Part shown: piece by piece, positions 1 to 11,900 of the stretch
Numbering within the stretch: the first letter of the stretch is position 1
How the letters are laid out: each line of letters begins with the position of its first letter
Origin: Spirometra erinaceieuropaei
Taxonomy: Eukaryota > Platyhelminthes > Cestoda > Diphyllobothriidea > Diphyllobothriidae
Assembly: GCA_902702965.1 (NCBI GenBank)
Contig: CACRXP010000392.1
Span: forward strand, 75,764 to 139,763
Direction: 5' to 3'
Length of the DNA stretch: 64,000 bases
The notes under the pieces: model-generated
The model's database searches: none
The model's input: only the letters and a program-made list of their open reading frames with translations
Told to the model about the DNA's origin: nothing
Made by a program: the position numbers and the translations under genes

Positions 1-2704
1 ACTGGAGGACTTTGGGGCGACTCCGAGAACCACCAGACTAGGCAAATTTCGTTCTTACGTCAGTCTGGCGCTGATAAACAATGATCTGATGACTTCATTT
101 TAGTCTCCTTTGAGGGCCCTGGTCTCCTTTCTATTTAGGAAATAGCTCCAAATTTCAGCCCTTCTTACCATTATAGATTAAGTATAAATCCATTTTCACT
201 TATCATCAGGCTTCAAAGGTGCCTATGGGGCAAAACATAGCTTCTGAGAAAAGGTAGAGCATTTACCCTGAGAAGAAAGAAAAGACTCAATCGCTGGAGC
301 ATAAATTTTATTGCCTGAAGTTTTCGATTTACTATTGAAGTTGGGTGTTGGGACGCATTGCAGTGAACAGGGTAACAGAGTTTCTGAATTACAATATCCT
401 CATCGCGTGCTCAGAGCGAATGGATAGTCGCACAACTTTCCTCAACTGATGCGTATGCAAGCGAAACGAGAATCAAAATCTCACCGACTACAAATTTTGA
501 CGAACTCTCCCGTACGTCAAGGGCATCACGGATGCCGTCACCCGTCTTCCTAGACAGGTGGCAAACAGGAATTTTCAGCAGCTTGAGTCATAATTCTCCC
601 GCCCGCAGTCCATCAGCAAGCGCAATTATCTACCCCTCTCTATTCCGTACTACGACTTTACTCTGTCAGAGTAATTTGTTATGTTAGGAGGGCATAAGTG
701 AACTCTGCTTGCAGTGACGCCACGTATGAGTCAAATTGTCGGGTCATTATCACGCCCGGCATTAACAACAACGACGAAGTCGCAGCGATTACCGACCCTG
801 ATTTGGCCGCACCAAGTGCGACCATCTGCGATGAATGTTGAGGCCACTATTTGGCATAGCAACTGCGTCCTGTAAATGCCACACCTCTTGTTCCTCTGCA
901 ACCTATATTTGTGTTTGTCTACGCCACTGAATATGTAAAACCAGGTGAAAGAGCTTATTATCTCATCGTTTTGGTCTCTTTCGACCCGCTTGTTTTTCAT
1001 ATGTTGTAGCGTTCACTGGGATAGTTAGGTACCCTAGTGATCTGGTCAGCTAAGTCAGATGCTCGAATCTCGCACGCTTTGCTGAACTTAGAAGAATTTA
1101 TTGAGTTGCAATACATGCTAATTTGGCTAATCCTGCGATTGTGCTCTCAGATGTCTCGTGAGGTATGCGTACTGGTGACTTGCCCATGGACTTGACTTTA
1201 GTGTGACAGACTTGCTCTCCGCCCTCCTAAACCTCCATTTTCATCCCCGCCCTTTTTATGGCCCGGCGATGTCAAATTGACAGAATATGAGCTTGGATAC
1301 CGGGACCAACGAGTCTGGACTGTCCGTCTACGTGTGCCACACACCACCTGGCCTCTTGCTCCACACTTTCTAACCAAAATAACTTGGTTCCGAATCTTAC
1401 GGAAGTGAGAGATGAGTGAGCCGAATTTGTATGAGGATGGTTACCTTAGTCTTGACCCCACTTCCACTTTCTAATCCCAGCGGCCTGTCGAAGTTTTGCC
1501 ACTTAGACATGAGATTTGATACGGTGACTGAGGTGACGTGATCATCACTAACGCGTGCCATTTATATACCGATCCATAATCCCACGTGGATAAACCTACA
1601 CTAAGAACACGAGTCTCACACGTTATGTGACGGAGCAAGGCTTAAGGGGTATTCATTGTGAGATGGTTTGCATGCGAATATTCAGGAACATATCTCCCTT
1701 TTACCAATATCAATATGCATTGTAATTTTTAAATTTTATTTTATTTTTTATTTTATTTTTTTTAATTTTAATTTTAATTTAATGCCAGTTTACAGGCATT
1801 GTCAAGGGAAGCGATTAAACACAAATTCGACCAGCAGTGAAAAAAACTCCTGAGCTTAAGGGAAAAAATATAGTTGATGGTGGTTTTTGTGGTTTGGAGG
1901 GCTCAGGAGAAAAAAACTGCCGGCGGTGGTAGAATATCGACCGTCAAGAAGGGAGGAGGTTGCACGGTATCGGAGATTATCGGACGTCAAATTCCTTTCA
2001 GGAAGTTGGGGATAGTCAAAGTAGAGGCGTTGAGGAACAGCTGGTGAGACCGGCCATTAACGGAGTATGTGACCAGGCTTGCACCAAAATAATCTTTACG
2101 ACTGTAGTCGGTCTGAAAACTCTTATAAGCCGATCCGTTTATAATTCGTTGTATTAGAATTACGACGTTCTCACATCTTTATCTACCGGTTGTACCTCAC
2201 ACAAATGGTCTTGCTTTAGAGTTGCGCTTTTCCGGGCATCGACTCACTGAGCAGCGATCTTCCAAGCAACGAACGTCAATACTTATACGAAATACATTTT
2301 CTCATGTTCTTCGGCTTCTTACTACTACTCCTCCTCCCTGATGATTCCTTCCAATTGTTTCTGCCTCCAAGTCCGGCTTTCTTCTTAGTGCAAGTTACCC
2401 AGCCTGAGGTTCCAAGTGTCCGAGTAGTTTTGGCTTTGTTTATGAACGAAAATAAAATCCTGACTTAATGAAATGATAAACACATATTGGTAGCGACTGG
2501 AAAGCCTGTAATTGTCTTGCGGCGCATGGATTTCGACCTGTGCCCTCTGTCACTACGCTTATTTGTTGTTTGCGGTCCAACACCGCCGGGCGGTTAAACA
2601 AGATTTTATTAACTGAACCGCTAACAGTATTCGTGGCCAATCTGATTCGCTTAGCTCGAACCCACATCATCTGTATCACCACACTGATTATCGTATACTT
2701 TTAG
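1..2704. other. Left end of window, no exon recognised
   Basis: By the model this is an ankyrin intron. I searched both strands for the G-x-T-P-L-H-x-A-A pattern of ankyrin repeats and found none. An AT-only tract lies at 1725-1783 (ttta and tttt units). No transposon recognised. Confidence 0.5.
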
Positions 2705-2935
2705 TGGATATGGATTTCGCTGTCATCCCACCCTCTCCACAAGTCTCTCGCACCAACTCTCAGCAGGCCATCGCTGAAAAGGATGACATAGATGGGGCCA
2801 AGCATCTTAAAAACCAAGACAGCAAACGCTTAACAAAGTTTTCATCACCCCATGAGGATTATATTGCCGTAGTGAATAAATTCTTCCCTGCCAGTGCAAA
2901 CCCCGCGTCTTCCGACAAACAGTCAACAGTCTCTG
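2705..2935 (+). CDS. ANK: Ankyrin linker exon 1 of window
   Basis: Acceptor ..tatacttttag, donor CTCTG|gtacgt. The exon encodes 77 residues, polar and serine-rich, with the segment [13 protein letters not shown] near its start. It lies between the repeat region and ZU5 in the model. No conserved domain is visible. The incoming phase needs one base from an upstream exon that I could not find in 1-2704. Assignment to ankyrin rests on phase continuity with the next two exons (phase 1, then 0) and the absence of stops. Confidence 0.6.
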
Positions 2936-5900
2936 GTACGTACATGATTCTTTCAAATTTATTCGTTTTCATTGGCTTTCTTCGCTTATGTGTCCCATTA
3001 ACTGCGTTTAATTGTTCTAAGGCTCTCCAATTTCGTTCCTATATTCTTTGTAGGCGAAGATAGCATACATGAGGGTGCGGTGTGTAACACGAACCAGCCA
3101 CTGCACTTCAGGGGAAATGAAGTTGGTGAGATTCCCAACAGAGCACATCCATACGACTTTAGGGTACGTTGCTTACAAAGTCCGTTCGTAGCATACCAAG
3201 ACCGTTTTGTGTTCGCTAAACTTTGCTGAAATCATTTACGTTAGATACGCGTTAGTTTACATCCACGGTTAAATAGTTCATTCTAGGCACAAACACGCTT
3301 TCGATTATTCCTCACAATACATATAATGCGTGATAGAAAGAGCCTTGCGACGAATAAGTCGAAAAATACATTCACCTTGACTGCCTAGTTTACTTCAAGT
3401 GTTGTTTGCATGTTACTAATGCCAGTTAGTACACATTTAAGTAAAATTCCTGTCACCCCTAATGGCGAACAACTCGTGGAACATAAACTGCCTTTTGGAC
3501 GGATACGACTCATAAAGGGGATACACGTATTAACAACGCTGTGTTTTGCACCACAATAGATCAATCGTGTTATACCCTCCTGACCTAAACTTAGTCAGCC
3601 AATATTACCTACTCCCCTATTTTTGTCCCTTGCTTGACAAGTTCCAACGTACGACGAATGAATACGGAGACGCAATGAACCTTAGTATCGGTGGAAGTCT
3701 GGGATTTCACCCCGGCAGCGGTTTCAGTGATCCTGAGTGGGATTCGGGGCCTGACAATGTACCGATTTACCGGCGTCCGGTCACCTCTGGGTAAATGAGA
3801 CTTTTAGTTTTCATTTTTTTCCCTCATCAGACCTAAAAGATTTTGATGGCCCTTTCCAGCAAACCTGTCAGATTGCTTACCTCCATATCATTCTGACGTA
3901 TCCTCCTCTTACATGCGCATTAAGTTCGTGTTTAGACTTTATCCCACTTGTCTTTTACGCAGTCCTATTCAGGCATTTTGTTTCATTAAGATTTTAGGGT
4001 TAACATTTCGCCCACTTGATTTGATACGATCAAAAAGTAAGTGGGTGTTGTGTTCTTATTAGTATACCCTTGGCTTAAGCACATAGCAGAAGACAAAACT
4101 GAACTTCAGTTAGAATCTCAAGGCTTCCATGTCTGGAGTTGCCGTATGGCTGACTAACGATGTCTTATAAAGCAGAGTAGGGCAAAGCTCGGGAACGCGA
4201 TCCTGCTGGGAAATAGGGAACTCCAGGCGTGTCCAATACGCGAACCGTGATAAAGGGACTTTACGGGTGGGGATGCGAGAAAACAGCGAAGAATGTGCGA
4301 AACTGGGGAAACCACTGATAATGTAGGTAAATATGCTAGTTTGTTTAAGTGGGCACGAAAATCTCTCCGTAAGCAGTGTGCAATACAAGCATTCACTGCA
4401 GGTAACCAGCAAACCCAATTCCACGAAGAGTAAGGGCGATTGACCGTCACGGTCAACGAAACTGAACCGCCCAACAATGTGACCAATCAGACGTAAGCCG
4501 CAGATGAAAATATGAAAAGTACAGCCGAATGAAGACGCATGCCGTTGATTCCGGTTTATCTTGACATAGCGAACCAGACTTCGGGAGCCGCATGTGAGAG
4601 TTTGGTGCCAGTTAATGGATGCTAGGCGCTGTCAACACCTGCAATCAACTAAACGACCTTCGACCGTCACGTGGACCCACACCTGGACACCCTCACACTC
4701 CACACATACACGACAGTTCGACGATGCCCACCGTGTACTCCACAGCAAGGTGGAGCAGGCACGGTGACTTGCACGTGAATCATTTTATAGTGATAGTGGA
4801 CCTGCGCTGCCTCTATCGCACTTTCACCTACTCTCCACCTTGACCAAGTATCAAGACAGAGCCGAGAAGACCGGAGCGGGAGAGGGCGCAAGTGGATGGC
4901 ATGGTCGAACCCGCACCTTGGCGTTCCACTCCATACCCCCTGGTCCACACATCAAATAATAAACATTTTAATCAATAACCACAATAACAAAAACAACAGC
5001 AACACCGCCACCACCACCAACAACAACAACAAAGACAGTTACAGAGATAAGGGTGAATGCGCTGGGTCGTCAATCGCACTCTTCCTTCCCAGTTCCAGAC
5101 CCAGCCACTGTTCAAGCCGTTGACTTCGTGGATCACAACTCCTGTCTTGACTGTCCTCCTCCAGGTCGCACGGTCCCAGGTGAGGTCGTTCCAGTTGGCT
5201 GAGTTGATCTGCATGCGGCCCGTAACGACCCGAGTTAACCCTGGTCGCCTACGTCATTACTGTATACACACACACACACACACACGCTCACGTCAGTTCT
5301 ACAGTCGTTACCGACGATGTCCACTGTGCGCTCCACGGTAAGCTGGGAGCAGACACGGTGACTTGTGTGTGAGTTAGTTTATAGTGATAACATACTTGCA
5401 CGGCATCTACCGCACTCTCTCGTCCTCCCCGCCTTGGAGCAGGTCTCAAGACAGAGTCAAGAAGACCAGAGGTGGGGCAGGGCGCATGTAGATGGCATGA
5501 TCGAGCCAGCGCCTCGGCGCTTCACTCCACACCACCTGGCACACAACAAGCACTTGGCCAGGACTTTAAGCAACAACAGCACCACCACGAGGATGACTGG
5601 GCAACTATGCGCATGACCTAAATAACCGGCGAGAACGCAAGCACATCCACCGGCAGGGAACCAGGTGTCAAAGGACTGCCAGCGCACACCAGACCTCGAG
5701 GGTCATGGTTTGCTGAATCATAGCAGAGCAGACGCATACAAACTTTAAGGCTTAGACACGCTGACATTTCGGCCGTTGTGACTGACGACGTCTACCGCAT
5801 GCTCCACAGTCAGCTGCGAGTGAATTTACAATGACTTTCGCGAACACACTTGCACAGTACTCACCACGCAGACCGATTTACTCCGTTAGCTGACAACCTT

Positions 5901-8900
5901 CCAATCCCCGGCTCTTTAAGTGCGTTTTGATCATTTCGAGCAGCCCGTACTTTTTTGTAAGGCGTGTTTTGGCATGCGTGAAGATAGATTCCCCAGTGTC
6001 AGCCTCATTCTCTTCCCTATTCGATGAACCAGCCGACTGTCCGCATTTGTCAGCCTGTTTGCGATTAAATTGAGTGCAGTGTCTAACAGAGCTAGACAGC
6101 CCATCTACGTGTTCCATACACGACCTGATCACCGCACCATGTACTATGATGCATTCAAAACATGCCTTCAACTTACGCGGGGGTTGCATGTTGTGACATG
6201 AAACATTTGGGCGGTCATACCGATGACGGCAAAGCGGACTACTTGCTTGCAGCCGAAAATGTGTATGATTATTGCGGAGTGTGGCGAGTGGTGTGGGGTG
6301 GAGGGCATATGTGGCCTAAGGATGTTTGTGGGAAGGTACGGCCGGGTGTGCTGATGGAGTCTAAAGAACAGTTTTATGAAAAATTTGCATGAAGGCACAT
6401 ATGGTCGAGATGACCGAATCTCATTAGACAATGTGGGCAGATGAAGTGTGTGTGACGGGTGCATACTGAGGCTCCTGGCACTAGTAAGCCAGTATGGAGT
6501 TGGTAGGGCTGGTTGTGATGAGGTTTTCAGGTCTTGGTGGTTGGTTTGTCGTCATGTTATTGCGGTGGATTTCGCTGTTATGGATACGCGCATGACTAGT
6601 TAGAATCATGCAGGGTCTAAATGTCCTGGTGCATTGTATGCGGATGAGGCGTTCGTAGAACGTGTCAGGAATACAGGTACTGGTTCACCGGTCTTCGTGC
6701 AGTGGAACCGCAAGTGGCCGGTCATGCGTGTGCGTGACGAGAAAGTGTGGTTGCACTGGTAACAGGTTGAGACTGAGCCCACCGGGAATGGCGGTGCTGT
6801 TTCGTAAGTCTGTAGGAGTGTCCATATGCATGTTGCTAATGTCGATAGCGGTGGTATGTTGTGAGATGAGAGGTGGCTTCGTCTGTGCCTGAAGTTTCGT
6901 TATTGATAACCACGGAATTCGTTACAATAAAAGCGGATGCAGTGAGACCTGTAAAGGATTAATTATACTAGCTTAACAGGCGTTTACCTCCTTAAGTCTT
7001 CAATTTCGTATTGATTACAGAAACAACAAGAGTGTAGGTATGAGTCATTTCGCTACCCTTATATCACTCACTGACAAACAGAAGGGATGGAAACGGAGTG
7101 TCACGCTATCTCACGGAGATTGTGCAGAGTAAGTTCTATGAAATATGGATACATTTGTAGTTACAAGTGCCCGGGACCCTTATCGATTATTTTGTTTCAT
7201 TTTATAACCAGGCTAACGACCGTAAAATGGTATTTCTGCTTAGTTATTTAACAGTCTCATCTGACCGGGCTTTCCCTCCCGAAGATAGGTAGGAATATGC
7301 CTGGACAGAGTCACTAAAGCAACCACTAAATTATTCTGGACTTGTTATGAATTAAAACCGCTTACACAGTTAAGGGGCCACTCCGGAAAGCCGGTGGAGC
7401 TTGGCTGAGTAACAGGCCGGCAAAAAGGGTTGCTGATCAGGACATTTGACTATCGAAAGGGATAAGAAGACTCCTTCAAGTTTTTAAGGCAAAAAGTTCG
7501 GACAGATAATTCCAGCCGTTTTTTTCTTTCACTTTCGCCCGGTATTCGGGCAAGAGTTTAAGTTTTGCGCGAACTCGTCTCCCTCCTTGAAATCAACAAG
7601 CATACCTAACTTTGTGTTCTTCTGTATTGCAAACTGTTTCTCTTTGTATACCAGATTTTACATGCATTCTTTTGACCGTATAAGTTTTTAAATCAACGGA
7701 AATTTTCCCATGTGACGAAGCGGGTATACATGGAAGAGATTTTTCGGCTCTTTCCGGAAGGCAGACCTAGAGTTTCACAAACGTCACCACTGGTGGAAGT
7801 CTCCAACGATCGGAAGGAGTATATTCCATCAAAATAGCTTTGCAGGCGAGCATGGTGTATACCATTCTATTATTTCTATTCCCAAAGCTAAAATATAAGG
7901 CCTCATCTTGTCTACCGTACGAGTCGACGGGTAGCAGAGACCCTTCGGACGACTGGCTATGAAATCATCCTCGAAATTGTGAATACATGGAATGCAAGAA
8001 TCAGATAGCTTGTAGATCCTGAAGCAATCCGGCCAGAAGGGTTAATGAGGCTTCTGACATGCTTCTATTCCGTCCGTTCAATGTCTGGAGAGTTGGACAT
8101 GAGAAAAAGACAAATGCGTCACTGCAGTTGGAATATTCTACGGAGACATATGAAATTAATTGACATTTTTCGTTCATTCCATGACCTTTATTAAATAAAC
8201 TATTAAACAGGACATGGGCATTATCTGACTAACTGGTTCACGTATTCGGACAGATTATGGTTAAGGGCACTCATGCACCTAGTCTTCTTTTCTCTACTGA
8301 TGCGCCACTTGCGATAACTGACGGCACGTAAATGTGCTCCGATCTAGGGAACGTTCAAAAATAACCTGTCGCTGCGTATTGGCCTTCTAACAACGAACAC
8401 TCCTGACTGCGTATTTTGTCTATTCCGCATAGTCTGTTGGAGTAAATTTGTCTGTGTTCCATGCCTGACTCCAGTTTTGGTGACCAACGGTTCGAGCCCA
8501 CATGACAACGAGGGTGTTATGAAACTGAACTTTTCTTGCCCCCTTACAGTCTGTCCTAGCACATGTTTAAAAATAGAAAGTTACGGCCGGGACCTTTTGT
8601 TCACGTAATATTGCGACTGCTTCTCAACCAAAGGTCGACCACAGTTGTCGCTATTCTGTTTTACCCCGTCAGCGAGACTTTTCTAAGATAAAGTTGCAGT
8701 GTCGTTGAAGCTGCTCCAAACAGCCTTTCAATCTCACTATGTTTATTCGCGCGCTCGAAAACGCACACATATACCGGTCACTCCGCAGTTATCAGGCCAG
8801 TTAAAACTGCTTCGATCCCATTCACATTATGCTGACATATGATACTGTCCGGCGAGTCATCCTGCGGTTGAGTTTTTACAGACATAATGGGTTTAAGCTC

Positions 8901-11900
8901 CTCGTCAGTCCTACGCCCATTGTGCCGCTCTACTAGTAATTTTCATACCCACCACAACTTGCCACGTATGACACGTTCTCTAGCAATCTCCCCTCTCTGG
9001 CTTTTGTTATTTCATGGACCTCATTTTCATTGTAAGTGCCTATGTTTTTTCACCTAGTTTGCGAACCATTATTTTTCAGTCTAATGTCTCGGCTTGCAGC
9101 TATGAAACCTGCTAAGAGTAGTGAAGTTGTTCTCCACGGCAGCAATGCTACTCTTAGAGGGCAGGAGCTCAACCCTCAAAGAAAACGCTTTTTCGGTGAG
9201 GGTAGGGTGTGTAACCTCCGGGGTGGTTGTCCAAAAACATGTATCCTCATCTTATTTAGGCAGGTGTGATCCATAGTGGTTTGTCTGATAGTAGGCCGCA
9301 GGAAGGATTATATGACACGCGGATTTTGACCTTCAGTAGCTTCATTGATGTTAAAGTTGCCCATACCGGGCTGAAAGTGGGGACTAGGGCTACCGTAAGG
9401 TGTAGCGTTAGGGGCTGAGTTATTCTTAGGGCCAGGGTTGCAAGCCGTTGGTTGTGGTCTGGATTTGGTTCAGGATTAGGGTTTCGGCGTCAGGGTTAGG
9501 GTTTTAGGGCTTGAGGTAAGGTGACTTACGAGTTTTTTTAAAGGCTCAAGGGCTAAGGTTACTCATTACAGGCATGGCCACCGCTGGCGTTAGGGTTTTA
9601 GCTAACTACAGTTTTCTCCGGGAGGTTATACACCATTACCTAGCCGCTTATTTCATTTCATATTTCGGGAGACCGATCGTAATGGCCTAAGTTTTCCAGC
9701 ATGAAGTGAAATTCCTTTATTCAGGTCCTGCGAAAGCTTAAGAAATAGCACGTATAGAAGTATTTCTGAAGAAGCTTTCAACGAAATTTCAGAGGTGACT
9801 TGAAGATTATGGGTGCATTTTGGGAAGAAGATGAGGTTGACAAAAAGATCATAGTCTCTTAGTGACAATGAAAGGCTACATTTCTCGCTATGAACACAAC
9901 AAACTGCTAATTAGCATGAAGCTGGTCTTTTTTTACGGAATTTTGTTCCGTCATATGTTGTTCTTGCCAAACAAAGATATGCAGTCAATCACGCGTAAAA
10001 AGAGGTCAAAGGATTGGATTTCATGAGTTGTTAGGACCAATGCCACAGGCTCCCACCGAATTCTGTTCACGAGGTTTGAAAAACCAACTCAACCCGCTTT
10101 GAAAAATCAGTTGGCTAACGTATGTTTTCGGTAAATTCTCATCAGGCCTGTACGTTGTCGACATTAAGGACGGAGAGTAGGCAAACTCCGTGTTTAATAG
10201 AAGAATTCATTGGTGTTTATGGAGCTCAGTTCCAAACCGTTTCGGGAAATACTCCTCCCTGAAGCATGTGAACTGGGTGGTCTGTGCTGTTGCCTTGGTA
10301 ACCCGCAGGGAATTTTGATGTGACATTCGGCAGTAGTAGAGTTTGCATTGAATTCTTTGCTCCTAGCTACAAGGTATTATCTTTGTTGTAAGGGATGGCC
10401 GCAAGTATCTCCCGGCTACAATAGCCTGCTGCTCCGGATACAGTCGCAGGAGTCGCCAGCCAATTGGGTGCAGGAATGTTACGGCGTGCGTATAATGTTG
10501 CCTGTTTCAGCGGCTGCCAAGGCAAGCACCCGTTAGCCCGTGAGCGTCTCACAGGCCGAAACTGTTGGATTAGAAACGACGCACGTACGCATTGGGCGTT
10601 GTGACAAATTAACGCTGAGAGCAGACCTTCTGGAGGCCAGGCCAATGAACGACAAAGTAAGTTTAACTTCGCGCACCGATTGGTTGGCCTGTCGACCTTG
10701 TCATGGCGTTAATGTCCGCGTCGAGAGCGTTCGCACTAGTTCAGCGCCTTTACCTGGGGTTCTTTCCGTGGTCGTGTCGCCCGTTCCTTTGACAGAAAGC
10801 GAGGTAGGGGAACGAAGTTCTCGCGAATAAATGGGTATTGAAACTCCATCAGAATCCACTGACGATGTAGTCGTCTTACCGTTTGATAAGGACGCGCCAG
10901 CTGCCACACGTATGGAACACGACTGGTAAGTAAACTGAAGCGACCCTTTTGTCCCGATGATTCTGCCTCTCAGAGGAAGTATTTACCGTTTTTCGCTTTC
11001 TGAATCAGCCCTGGTCTTGCATGGAGGAAGTCTCATAGTTAGCACATAGTTCCTGAGCATGACCTTGATTTTGCTCCTATCCCTGCTTGTTATTCCAAAT
11101 CCCCTGCTGCCGTGTAGCTTCTGTTCTCATGGTTGCCTGGCCCAATTTTTCCGTTTCGCACAAGAGCGTTTTGAGGGGTGCTGTGATTAATTCTTGCCAC
11201 CGAAAACATTTGATGTGTCCAATGCTTCATCGAATCCTATTTTTTGGTTGGTTCTTGCAATTTGCTGCGCCCTATCATACTTCCAAAGCTCGGTCGCACA
11301 GACTGTACCTGGTACAAAACTTATTTATGTTTTTGTCTTTGTTATTCTGAACTTTGAATTTTGCTTATGCTGGATCGAAGACTAGATGGAGTCGAGACAT
11401 AGAGTTTGGTTAGTGAAAATATGGAAATTTCGGCTCAATTCCACATTTTGCTGATTAAAAAGCAGGTCGAGCTCTCGCTCTTTCGTTCTATTTGAATTTT
11501 TGAAACTGAATATGATCCGCCTAAAATGCCTCAGTTTATGGGCTCTGATGAAGACCGTCGTACGTCATTTACCTAAAAGTTTACCCATCCCATGACTTCC
11601 ATCCTGCCTTTGTTCGACCAAAGTTGGTTTGCTGGATTTGTAAACGACGTAAAATGACCTTGTCTAGTCGAGTCGTCACAATTTATTTGTTTGAACGTCC
11701 CCTTCTCGGCCGCCGCTTTGCCTCCACATTGTCAACTAGAGCTCACTTTTATGCTGGTAGGTTTCTCTCCTAGTAGTTTGAGCTTATGGTAATGTGGTAT
11801 TACTCGAAGCACCTGAGGCGTAGTATTTTGTCTTGGCTGACCAGTTGTGTGCATCCGCTTCCCTTTGTTAGAGTTCGCCCTGATCTTCAGCGCTCAGTCT

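Larger units (their letters stand above)
3791..9079 (+). other. Intron of ankyrin linker, filled with repeats
   Basis: This 5.3 kb intron holds two inverted copies of repeat A (4690-4960, 5310-5625), a non-LTR retrotransposon scrap (5057-5250) and a zinc-finger scrap (6290-6800), each listed separately. A shorter piece resembling repeat A on the - strand is at 5775-5870. Nothing else is recognisable in 3791-4690 or 6900-9079 on either strand; the open frames there are short and match no family I know. Confidence 0.6.

Noticed and set aside
1..2704. Search for ankyrin-repeat exons upstream of exon 1
   Set aside because: No repeat consensus in any + strand frame; the repeats are presumably outside the window.
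8480..8510. 'ggttcgagccc', like the B box of a tRNA gene (also 'gggttcaaatc' at 13349)
   Set aside because: No A box or cloverleaf could be placed upstream at the right distance in either case.
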